64,000 bases of DNA from Kibdelosporangium sp. MJ126-NF4. GTDB taxonomy: Bacteria > Actinomycetota > Actinomycetes > Mycobacteriales > Pseudonocardiaceae. The notes under the pieces are model-generated. The model searched no databases. It saw only the letters and a program-made list of their open reading frames with translations, and had not been told where the DNA came from. Made by a program: the position numbers and the translations under genes. Where the stretch lies: contig NZ_CDME01000008.1 in the NCBI RefSeq assembly GCF_000826545.1, forward strand, positions 744,001 to 808,000. Reading direction: 5' to 3'. Positions within the stretch are counted from its first letter, which is position 1. Every line of letters begins with the position of its first letter. Below, in pieces: positions 52,095-60,009 of this stretch.

Positions 52095-53081
52095 ATGTCG
52101 TTGTGGTACCGCTTGGTCGACCGGGACCGGCGGCTGCTGGCTCTGCTTGCTGAGCACAAGGTCCTGACTACTCGGCAGGTCGCCGCGATCGAGTTCACGT
52201 CCATCCGGCGGGCACAGGACCGGCTGCGGCGGCTGTACGAGTTGGGCGTGCTGTTCACGTTCCGGCAGTCCTACGCCAACGGCGGCACGAGCGAGACTCG
52301 TTTCGCACTGGGTTACGTCGGCAAGCGGCTGATCTGCGCGTTGCGCGCGAAGACACCGCCCGCGCCGAAGGTGTATGCGGAGAGCCTGGAACGGCTGGTG
52401 GTGTGGCCGAAGTTGGAACATCACCTCGGCGTGAACGACTTCTTCTGCGACCTGGCCGCGCACCGCAACCCTGCCCGGCACAGCAAGTACGGCGTGAGCG
52501 GCGGCACGTTGACGCAGTGGTGGCCGGAAAAACGATGCGTCGAGTTCTTCTGGAGCTCCAGCGGCCATGAGGTGCGGTTGCGACCTGACGGGTACGGGTG
52601 CTGGGAGCACCATGGGCGTGCGGTGCGGTTCTTCCTGGAACATGATACCGGCACGGAATCGCTGACGGTCGTCACCCGCAAGATCGCTGACTACAGCGCC
52701 TTCCCGACTGACCGGTTCGGGATCCTGTTGTTCTCGGTTCATTCGACCAAGCGGGAGATCGCGCTGCGAGCGGCACTCAGTCGCGCGCAGGCAGGATATG
52801 ACCCGGGCTTCGTGATCGCGACGGCGGCACGCGATCATGGGCACGTCGACGGCCCGGCAGGGCCGGTGTGGGCCATATGGGACCCGCGCGACAGCACTGC
52901 TCCGGTGCGACGGTATCGGCTGGAAGAACTGCCCGAACGTGGTCCACGCGTGAACCACAGGGCCATCGGGCCTGACGAGCCGTTGAGCGAGGCGGCGTTC
53001 GATCCGAATGACCGACAGATGATGGACCTCATCTACAAGGCTACAGACCCGAGGCGTGCCAACGACTCCTGGGGAGATTGA
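52095..53081 (+). CDS. Replication-relaxation family protein
   Basis: A 328-aa protein of the Replic_Relax family common in actinobacterial integrative and conjugative elements. The N-terminal winged-helix-like part (MSLWYRLVDRDRRLLALLAEHKVLT, RQVAAIEF, QDRLRRLYELGVLFTFRQ) fits DNA binding, followed by LEHHLGVNDFFCDLAAH and a nuclease-fold-like region (LEHDTGTESLTVVTRKIADYS). Supposed to act in replication or relaxation of the element DNA. ATG at 52095; a TTG five codons upstream also exists. Confidence 0.85.
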   Translation: MSLWYRLVDRDRRLLALLAEHKVLTTRQVAAIEFTSIRRAQDRLRRLYELGVLFTFRQSYANGGTSETRFALGYVGKRLICALRAKTPPAPKVYAESLERLVVWPKLEHHLGVNDFFCDLAAHRNPARHSKYGVSGGTLTQWWPEKRCVEFFWSSSGHEVRLRPDGYGCWEHHGRAVRFFLEHDTGTESLTVVTRKIADYSAFPTDRFGILLFSVHSTKREIALRAALSRAQAGYDPGFVIATAARDHGHVDGPAGPVWAIWDPRDSTAPVRRYRLEELPERGPRVNHRAIGPDEPLSEAAFDPNDRQMMDLIYKATDPRRANDSWGD

Positions 53082-53087
53082 GCCTCG

Positions 53088-53339
53088 ATGGCGGGCCAGG
53101 ACGAAGAAGTAGCTCCACTTCGGCCGGAACCACCCGATAAGGGCAGCTTTGACCAGCAGTTTTGGTGTTACGATCAGACTGGGAAACGCGGTCGTAGATA
53201 TGTTGGACATGTCGACCGCGTCGGTGGCCAGGAAGCTGAACGCATACGCGTAGAGCTGGCCGATGTGACCTACGAACTCCTTGATTGGGCTGCGAGACAA
53301 CGCCGGGACCAATCCACTGAGGATGGTGAAGCAGCATGA
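53088..53339 (+). CDS. Small hypothetical protein, 83 aa, next to serine integrase
   Basis: Acidic, no membrane helix. It starts 7 nt after the preceding stop and its stop overlaps the integrase start by 4 nt (ATGA), so it is translationally coupled to both; a recombination-directionality factor is one possibility by position, not by sequence. Confidence 0.55.
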   Translation: MAGQDEEVAPLRPEPPDKGSFDQQFWCYDQTGKRGRRYVGHVDRVGGQEAERIRVELADVTYELLDWAARQRRDQSTEDGEAA

Positions 53340-55409
53340 CCTCCGACGACGTGAATCCACCTGTGCCCGCGCTGAATCGGCGCATCGGCTCGTTGTCCGC
53401 GACTGTGCCGGTGTCCGGTCCATCTGGACTGTCCGACTATGCCCTGTCGCCCTTGGGAATGCCGGTCGCGTTGCTGCGGGACGAGGTGCGGGTGGGCGTT
53501 CCTCGGTCGGACATCCACTGAGGACCAGCAGGACCCACGCCAGTCCCTGATGCGGCAACTGGAGAACTCCAAGACTGCCATCCCTGAGTCGTGGGTGATT
53601 GTCGTGCACTTCTACGACGTCGAGTCCGGGCGCATGGAACTTGACCAGCGTGGCCAAAGGGGGAACTACGAACGGTTCGACATCCCGATCGCACGCGACG
53701 GCGGGATCGCTGACCTGCTGGACGAAGCGCAGCATCCCGGGCGGCGATTCGACGTGGTGATCTGCGAGAGCGTGGCCCGCGTCTCCCGACGGACGTTCGA
53801 GGGCCTGTCCATCGAACGTGAACTGGAACGCGTCGAAGTCCCGCTGTTCGCCACCAACGAACCGATCACTCTGACCGGGAGCCGGGCACAGCGAATCCTG
53901 CAACGGCGGATCAACCAATCCGTGGCCGAATACGAAGTCCTCAACACGCTTGAGCAATCCTGGGGCGGACTGTGCACCCATGTGCGTGAGGGCTGGAACA
54001 TCGGCAAACCGCCCTACGGCTACCAGGCCAAGACCTACCGCCACCCCAACCCGACCAAGGCAGTCAAAGGGCTGACCAAGACCCGTTTGGAACCTGATGG
54101 CCTACGGGCGGAGACGGTCACGCAGATCGCACTGTGGCGTTACCACGAAGGCCTCGGCTACGACGCTATCGCGGATCGCCTCAACGCTGACCTGTCCAAG
54201 TACCCGCCACCCGAGCCGCCGGGAATGCGGCGGGCGCGGGGAGCGTGGGGCAAGAGCAGTGTCTACGAGGTGTTGAAGAATCCGAAGTACACCGGCTACC
54301 AGGTCTTCAACCGTCGCGCCTCCCGCTCACGTAGCGGCAAGGTCAACGATCCGGTGAAGTGGGTGTGGTCGACCGAGCCCGCACATGAGCCGCTGATCCC
54401 GAAGTGGATGTACGACGAAATGACCACTCACCGTCAAGATCGGCGCGGCTCCCGCGACGGAGGCGGCATGAACACGCACCCCGAGACGCTCCACACGCAC
54501 GTGCTGCGAGGAATGGTGTTCTGCGAGTGCGGACGACGAATGTTCGGCGACCAGCGACGCAACTACGCCTACTACAAGTGCTGGCCACGCAACAACAACC
54601 GGGGACGGCCGGACAAGTACGCCGGACATCCCAAGGTCGTCTACATTCGCGAGGGTGCTCTGCTGGACGCGGTGGGGCGGTTCTTCGCTGACCGGGTCTT
54701 TGGAGCTTCGCGCCGGGAGATCCTGGCGGCCGATATCGCCACGATCGACGACCGCGCCACTCGCGCCCGGCAGGCCGACCGGGAACGGCTGCAACGAGTC
54801 GTCGCCGACGTCGCCCGGCGCCAAGACGCGATCCTGCGGCAGGCTCAAGATGGCGACGACCCGTTCGCCAGGGCGCTGCGCGGTACCTACAACGACCTGG
54901 AAGCTGAGAAGACGAGCGCGTTGGCTGCCATTGCCCAACTCGACGCAGCAGACGAGGCGGAACCGATCCGACCGCGCAAAGCGGACATGGAACTACTGGA
55001 CGCGCTGCCCTACCTCGCGCTCAACCTGGCAGACGCACCGGAGCAACTGCTCCGCAGGTTGTTCGAGATCACCCAGCTCACCATCCGGCTGCACGAAGAC
55101 AGCGACCAGGTGACGATCACCATCAAATTGCCCGCCGACCAGCTACCGGAGATAGCGCACGCGGCGGAGAGGATCACCCAAGAAATACCCGCTGACCTGC
55201 CAGGCTCTTGTGTAGATGCTGTATGTGCCCCCGGGCTGGCTCGTACTGCATTCACACCGGATTCACGGTCCGCTGAGCTGGAGTTTCGGGTACGAGTATT
55301 TGCGGACATGAGCCGTCGAGCGCCGACCGCAACAGATGCTGGCGGAGCAGCCAAGCCGCTGGTCAAGAGCCGAAACCTGGGCCTGTCGGGTGGTGTCGAA
55401 CAATGCTGA
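53336..55409 (+). CDS. Large serine integrase (site-specific recombinase) with apparent frameshift
   Basis: About 690 aa once the two frames are joined. The original start is ATG 53336 (MTSDDVNPP), and an extra G in the GGGTGGG run near 53494 shifts the frame; the catalytic Ser lies just after it in FLGRTSTEDQQDP (RxSx). Further on are the resolvase core (DVVICESVARVSRRTFEG), the recombinase domain (GKPPYGYQA, DAIADRLNADL, WGKSSVYEVLKNPKYTGYQ), the zinc ribbon (VFCECGRRMF, YYKCWP) and a coiled-coil tail. It is the right-end gene of the element; its last codons cross the att core, so integrated and circular forms would encode different C-termini. A sequencing error is the alternative for the frameshift. 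Confidence 0.85.
55208..55260 (+). other. Candidate attR of serine-integrase element
   Basis: GTGTAGATGCTGTA (55210-55223) forms the left arm; GTGCCCCCGGGC (55225-55236) is shared with the left site and probably contains the crossover core. Beyond it, 33 bp match 46441-46473 with four differences. The site lies within the 3' end of the integrase gene. Confidence 0.75.
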
Positions 55410-55557
55410 TATATGTCGTTTTCCCACGTCGTATCCGCTATGGCTTGTCGGCTCCTGTCGCCTCGTGTCGTGCTGTACCAGAACTCTCGGGCTCCCCTCG
55501 GGCTCCCCGGAAAGGCTCCCTGAAGTGCGGTAAGGCGTTCGCAGTGGGAGGCCTGCG

Positions 55558-56583
55558 ATGACGAGCGTGATGAGTCTGCGGAGGCTCAGTGGGGCGCAGC
55601 GGTGGGCGTTGGGTGCGTCGGCTGGTCTTGCGGTGGGGTTGGCTGGGTATGGTGCGGCGGGTTCGTATGAGACCGTGGCCGGTCTGGCCGCGGAGGTTGG
55701 TGTGCCGTTGCCGGGTTTGGTGCCGGTGGGGATCGACGGCGGGCTCGTCGGTGTCGTGGTCCTTGATCTGGTGCTGGCGTGGACGGGGCAGCCGGTGGGT
55801 TGGCTTCGTCAGTTCGCGCGGCTGCTGACGGTGGGCACTGTTGCGGCGAACGTGTCGGCGGGTTGGCCGGATCCGGTTGCTGTGGGTTTGCATTGTGCGG
55901 CTCCGGTGATGTTGCTGGTGATGGTGGAGGCTGGGCGTGCTGTTCTGTTGCGTCGAGTGGGTTATGAGATGGGAGAGGTGCGGGATCGGATTCCGTGGGG
56001 TCGGTGGGTGCTGTCGCCGGTCCGGACGTGGTTGTTGTGGCGGCGGATGGTGCTGTGGCGGATCACCAGTTACCGGGAGGCGCTGGAAGCGGAGTTGGGT
56101 CTTCGTCGGGCTTGCGCGTCGTTGCGGATGAGGTACGGCCGTCGGTGGAAGAGGAAGGCTCCTGGTGATGTGGTGTGGATGTTGCGGACCGGTGTGTCGG
56201 CTCAGGAGGCATGCGTTCGTGCCAGGTCGCTCGCAGCCGAGGTTCCGGAGGAATCTGTGACTTCCGGCCAGGTCGAAGCACCGCCCGATGCTGTGGCACC
56301 TACTGCGAGACACGGCGTGGCGGATAGCGCACTACTGGCGGAGGTGGAGCGGCTCAACGAACGCCATTGGGCGCAGCGGGGTCGGCCAGTCTCTGCGGAG
56401 ACCGTGCGCAAACATCTTCGAGTTGGTGCCACCAGGGCGAGAGCGCTGACTCGGGCTGTGAGAGAGGCAAATCGGATGGTCGTCAACGTCCCGTCGTCAA
56501 GCGTGATCGAGACGCATCAACCACAACCTGGAACAAATGGCTCACGGCTACACCGTGTCTCGGGCATGCCTCCGGCGCACTGA
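55558..56583 (+). CDS. DUF2637-domain membrane protein (SpdB-like)
   Basis: A 341-aa protein with four membrane helices in residues 15-145 (SAGLAVGLAGYGAAG, VGIDGGLVGVVVLDLVLAW, LLTVGTVAANVSAG, AAPVMLLVMVEAGRAVLL), the DUF2637 pattern, and a soluble HTH-like C-terminal part with RPVSAETVRKHLRVGATRARALTRAV. Relatives are spread/transfer (Spd) proteins of actinomycete integrative elements. It lies just outside attR, so belongs to the surrounding older element rather than to the serine element. Confidence 0.85.
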   Translation: MTSVMSLRRLSGAQRWALGASAGLAVGLAGYGAAGSYETVAGLAAEVGVPLPGLVPVGIDGGLVGVVVLDLVLAWTGQPVGWLRQFARLLTVGTVAANVSAGWPDPVAVGLHCAAPVMLLVMVEAGRAVLLRRVGYEMGEVRDRIPWGRWVLSPVRTWLLWRRMVLWRITSYREALEAELGLRRACASLRMRYGRRWKRKAPGDVVWMLRTGVSAQEACVRARSLAAEVPEESVTSGQVEAPPDAVAPTARHGVADSALLAEVERLNERHWAQRGRPVSAETVRKHLRVGATRARALTRAVREANRMVVNVPSSSVIETHQPQPGTNGSRLHRVSGMPPAH

Positions 56584-56939
56584 ACCCTCAGGATAACGCC
56601 AAACTCCGACGTTCGGTGAGGAGACGGCCAGCGCGCAGGGATCATCGACTAACTGCCACTTGCTGACCCCAACGTGGTCGCGCTGCTCGCCGAGGACGAA
56701 CCCACTGAGCAGAACACGCGCCGCACGAGGTCGCGACGATGCGATCGTCGTCGGCTAGCGCGACCCTCGCGCCCGGTTCGTCTGCGTACCGGCCAGGTCA
56801 TCACCCCGGACGTGTTCGGTGACCGGCACGTCGTCGAGCTGCGCCGAATTCACTGATACTCCTAAGAAACACCGTCGGTGCGACTCGAACGCACACTGGA
56901 CGGATTTGAGGCGTAATCCACGGCCACCGACACTTTTGA
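56584..56939. other. Intergenic stretch with attachment-site-like repeat
   Basis: About 360 bp between the DUF2637 gene and the sigK-like gene. The frame at 56674-56856 is Arg-rich without family features. The only supportable item is the repeat at 56876-56905. Confidence 0.5.
56876..56905 (+). repeat. T-arm-like repeat shared with the remnant at 35014
   Basis: CGGTGCGACTCGAACGCAC then ACTGGACGGAT; 35014-35041 has the same sequence with a 2-bp deletion. On the minus strand it forms a 5-bp stem, 7-nt loop T-arm (GTGCG TTCGAGT CGCAC), typical of tRNA 3' ends used as integration sites, but no complete tRNA surrounds it. Confidence 0.55.
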
Positions 56940-57536
56940 TTACTGTGGGACACCCTCGAGGCACTCGCGCAGCCGGATGAGGCCGTCCCGCAGCCGGGCC
57001 TTGATGGTCCCGAGTGGACAGTCGAGGAGTTCGGAGACCTTTCGGTGGGTGTAGCCCTGGTAGTAGGCCAGACGCAAGGATTCTCGCTGGACGTCGGTCA
57101 GCATGGCCAGGCATCTGCGTACTTGGTGGCGTTCCAGGTTGCCGATGACGGTTTCGGTGACCTCGTCGAAGTCACGGACGGTCTCGCTGTGGGCGGCCTT
57201 GTTATCCCGCTCGCGGGTGGCTCGTGCCGTGCGGACCCGGTCGACCGCGCGGCGGTGGGCGATCATCATGGCCCAGGAGCGCACGCTACCCAACTGCGCG
57301 CTGTAGCGGGCCGCGGTGCGCCAGAGCTCCAAGAACACTTCTTGGGCCACTTCCTCGGACTGAGCCGGGTCGCGGAGGATGCGGTGGATGAGACCGAAGA
57401 TGGGCGCGCAGAGGTTCCGGTAGACCTGTTCGAAGGCGTGTTCGTCCCCGTTGGCGACGCGCGACAGCAACTGTTCGAGGGTGGCGGTCGTGGGCGTGTC
57501 GTGTTGCGAGAGCGGGCACTGTGCTCGAACTCGCAT
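56940..57536 (-). CDS. sigK: RNA polymerase ECF sigma factor, SigK type
   Basis: A 198-aa ECF sigma factor. Region 2 is AFEQVYRNLCAPIFGLIHRILRD..SEEVAQEVFLELWR, and region 4 has DVQRESLRLAYYQGYTHRKVSELLDCPLGTIKARLRDGLIRLRE. The length, YxGYTHxEVA-type region 4 and chromosomal company (fasciclin genes) fit mycobacterial-type SigK. In mycobacteria the anti-sigma RskA is the next gene and the regulon includes mpt70/mpt83; no RskA-like gene is visible in the 3' or 5' neighbourhood here. Four nearby genes carry a common SigK-like promoter sequence. The name is by similarity. Confidence 0.85.
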   Translation of the reverse strand: MRVRAQCPLSQHDTPTTATLEQLLSRVANGDEHAFEQVYRNLCAPIFGLIHRILRDPAQSEEVAQEVFLELWRTAARYSAQLGSVRSWAMMIAHRRAVDRVRTARATRERDNKAAHSETVRDFDEVTETVIGNLERHQVRRCLAMLTDVQRESLRLAYYQGYTHRKVSELLDCPLGTIKARLRDGLIRLRECLEGVPQ

Positions 57537-58123
57537 GACGGGCTCCTGGTCAATCCGTCTACTGTGTATTCTTGACTGAGAGTGTCAGCCTGCTCTGTGT
57601 CGTCGGTCCCGGCAACTCGTAGCGGTAGAAAGGGGCGCGCGGGGGCGCCCCAGGTGTCGAACGCGCCCCGAGGTATGACGGCCACACCACACCACACCAG
57701 CCCGGCCGTGCAAGTACACAGTCTGTCTGTGCGTATACCGAGAACGTCGTGCTCACCGTCGCGCTGGGCACCGGCGCCGAGTTCGCCAGCTTCGAGCTTG
57801 CCGCTGGCGGTCAGCAGCGCATGCGGCAGCTGCGAGAGGCTGACTGCGATGGGACTGGATCGCGATCGGAGCCTGCCGACTCTGCCACTGTCCCCACGGC
57901 CGCTGGAGCACCACCGACGAGATCAATCGCGCTGCAGACCATCATCAAAGCCGCCGGTCAGCACAACCGGTGAAGCTAATCCCGGTTTGTGGGGCCACTG
58001 AGGAACAGCAAACCCTCACTTATCAACGGAACTAGGAGATGCATGGCCGAGGCCTACCTTGCGTCCACGGCAGCTGCTGGTGAGGGTGACCGGGACCCGC
58101 TGACGTACCGGCGAAGGATTGAT
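57537..58123. other. Intergenic stretch, no gene recognised
   Basis: About 590 bp between sigK-like and CHRD genes, which are both on the minus strand. A frame at 57749-57973 has no family features. The promoter of sigK must lie here, but I found no copy of the CCAATC-N16-CCGAAT element for it. Confidence 0.5.
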
Positions 58124-58155
58124 GCTTCCGGACAACGTTCGAGCTGTCCGGAAGC
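58124..58155 (-). terminator. Terminator of the CHRD gene
   Basis: 11-bp perfect stem GCTTCCGGACA / TGTCCGGAAGC with a 10-nt loop, 15 bp after the CHRD stop. Confidence 0.8.
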
Positions 58156-58169
58156 GTCGTTGGCGGTAG

Positions 58170-58712
58170 TCAGCCGCGGAGTTGGCCCCGGACCGCTCCG
58201 GCGGGAAATTCGCCGTTGTGGACGTTGACGTAGAACCGGCTGGGATGGTTGCGGATCTCCTTGGCCAGGTCACGGCCGACGGCCGTGCACGAGTGGCTGT
58301 AGCCGTCGCTCGGTGCGGTCAGGTTGACCACGACGGGCCCAGCGGTGCGTCGTTCGCCGCGGTGAATGTGGGCGGCGGTGGCCTGTTGGATCTTGCGCAC
58401 GTTGAGGGACACGCACACACGGTCTCGTCCAGCCCGTACCGTCGCGCTGCCGCGGCCGTCGGAATCACCGGGCCCGGGAACTTCCGCGGCGCCGGTCAGG
58501 ACGGCGTACCGGGCGGAGGACAGACCGAGGTTCAGGTTGACATTCAGGCCCACGCCCAGGATGGTGCCGGACTGACCGTGGCCGTCGTGCGAACTGTGAG
58601 CGCCGTGATCGGCGTGATTCTCGTTCGCGGACGCGGTGGCGGGTGCCACGACGGCCAGGGCCACAGCGACGGCAGCGGCGCCGACGGCTGAGCGCCGAAA
58701 TGAGACTGTCAT
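58170..58712 (-). CDS. Secreted CHRD-domain protein
   Basis: A 180-aa exported protein. The signal peptide (RRSAVGAAAVAVALAVVAPATASA) is followed by a His-rich spacer (ENHADHGAHSSHDGHG), then a CHRD domain (AVLTGAAEVPGPGDSDGRGSA, AAHIHRGERRTAGPVVVNL, FYVNVHNGEFPAGAVRGQL). CHRD domains occur in chordin and in bacterial surface proteins; they have no established enzymatic role. ATG 58712 has GGGAAGGA. A SigK-like promoter variant lies 39 bp upstream. The His-rich segment could bind a metal. Confidence 0.88.
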   Translation of the reverse strand: MTVSFRRSAVGAAAVAVALAVVAPATASANENHADHGAHSSHDGHGQSGTILGVGLNVNLNLGLSSARYAVLTGAAEVPGPGDSDGRGSATVRAGRDRVCVSLNVRKIQQATAAHIHRGERRTAGPVVVNLTAPSDGYSHSCTAVGRDLAKEIRNHPSRFYVNVHNGEFPAGAVRGQLRG

Positions 58713-58750
58713 GAAGATCCTTCCCTCGTTGGAGGTCTTCCTATGCCACT

Positions 58751-58779
58751 GGTTCGACGCCAGCACCCAGGAGGATTGC
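58751..58779 (-). promoter_or_regulatory. SigK-like promoter variant for the CHRD gene
   Basis: Minus-strand GCAATC-N16-TCGAAC: a 9/12 match to the CCAATC-N16-CCGAAT element, with identical 16-nt spacing, 39 bp before the CHRD start. Confidence 0.6.
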
Positions 58780-58930
58780 TTGGCGAACAACTGTTTCCGG
58801 ATCCCGTGTCCGAGCAGACCGTGGTTGTGTCGTCCGTTTTCCGTGTTTGGGGCAGCGTCCTGTGGGTATCCCGAAAAGTTTTCGGTGTCTCACAGCAGGT
58901 TTCGTCATGGAGAAGAAGTTTCAGCTGAGT

Positions 58931-58958
58931 CCAATCCGTTCGTGACGAAGGTCCGAAT
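58931..58958 (+). promoter_or_regulatory. SigK-like promoter
   Basis: CCAATC (58931-58936), 16 nt, CCGAAT (58953-58958); the -10 ends 43 bp before the start at 59002. Confidence 0.75.
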
Positions 58959-59001
58959 GCCGATGGTCAACGTGTCACCCGATAGAGGGGAGGTGAAGTT
59001 C

Positions 59002-59946
59002 ATGCGGGTGAAGGTGATGGGGAGCAATCTGGTTGATGTGACAGATCGTGACGTTGTGGTCCGGTTGGTCAAGGCGACTGGGATGCTCGTCGGTCTGATG
59101 GCCGGGTTCTTCGTGTTCGCGCTGTTCACGGCTGGCAACGCGAATGCGGACCAGGCGGATGAGAGGCGAACGGCCCCGGACGCAACGCGGCCGGGCCTGA
59201 TAGGCACTGTCACGGACGGTGCCACTGATGTGGTCCATGGCGTGTCCGAAGCGGCCGAGCCGCTCGTCGAGCCGGTCGCTCGGGCCGCCGCGCCGGTGAC
59301 TCGGCCGGTGCTCGCTCCGGTGACCCAGGCGCTGTCACCGGTGTTGTTCGAGGTGACCGACGTGGTTGCGCCGATCACGGACCCGGTTCTGGGTCCTGTG
59401 GTGCACGCAGCGCGGCCAGTGGTCACGCCGCTGGCGAGGGCGACCGCGTCACAGCAGGTGGTCGATGCTGTGTCCGGCACTGGTCGTTCCCCTGATCCTC
59501 CGGGGAGCGAGCGGATCGAGCGCGAGGTGCGCGCTGACGGGGCTGTTCGCGGCCCTGTACCTGTTCAGCTGTCGACAGTGCCTGCGCAGGGGTTGACAGT
59601 GCCTGGGCAGGTGTCCCGTGTCCCGACGGTGGATCCGGCCAAGGCCGGTCACGTCGCGCAGGGTGAGGGTGTACGGGTCGGTGCGGCTCGTCAGGTCGCG
59701 GAGAGTGGTTGGCTGGTGTGGTCGGGCAAGTCGGTGCCCCGTGCGCCGAGCACTCCGCCGAGTGGTCCTGCTGCGACAGGAGCTCCGGGTGGTACCGCGA
59801 ACGCGCCGCACGGTCCGAGCGTCGACGGTTCAACGCGTGTCGGCGCCAGTGGGCTGGCCCGGCCATCTGCTTCGTGGTGTGCCGCGTCGGCTGCGATGAT
59901 CGGCCCGTCGTGGTGGACGTCGTATGGCAGGCATCATCCCAGTTGA
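59002..59946 (+). CDS. Exported Pro/Val/Ala-rich protein of unknown function
   Basis: A 314-aa protein. ATG 59002 follows GGGGAGG. The N-terminus has a positively charged stretch and a hydrophobic segment (GMLVGLMAGFFVFALFTAGNANA) typical of a signal peptide. The body is low-complexity with regular Pro-Val spacing (EPLVEPVARAAAPVTRPVLAPV), which may form extended wall-spanning structure; the C-terminal third is Ser/Gly/Pro-rich. No enzyme motif. A SigK-like promoter precedes it. Confidence 0.7.
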   Translation: MRVKVMGSNLVDVTDRDVVVRLVKATGMLVGLMAGFFVFALFTAGNANADQADERRTAPDATRPGLIGTVTDGATDVVHGVSEAAEPLVEPVARAAAPVTRPVLAPVTQALSPVLFEVTDVVAPITDPVLGPVVHAARPVVTPLARATASQQVVDAVSGTGRSPDPPGSERIEREVRADGAVRGPVPVQLSTVPAQGLTVPGQVSRVPTVDPAKAGHVAQGEGVRVGAARQVAESGWLVWSGKSVPRAPSTPPSGPAATGAPGGTANAPHGPSVDGSTRVGASGLARPSASWCAASAAMIGPSWWTSYGRHHPS

Positions 59947-60009
59947 TCGTCCCTTGTTCTTCGCAGAGCTGAGGTTTTCCCACGAATGCGATGAAGGCAA
60001 GGAAAGTCG

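Noticed and set aside
51831..54044. 737-codon open frame on the minus strand across DUF6907 and replication-relaxation genes
   Set aside because: It lies antisense to well-supported genes with family motifs and has Arg/Pro-rich composition typical of GC-rich shadow frames.
56674..56856. 60-aa frame after the DUF2637 gene
   Set aside because: Arg/Thr-rich, no signal or motif; probably chance in an att-like region.
57749..57973. 74-aa frame upstream of the sigK-like gene as a possible anti-sigma factor remnant
   Set aside because: No membrane segment or zinc motif as in RskA, and it is on the opposite strand.
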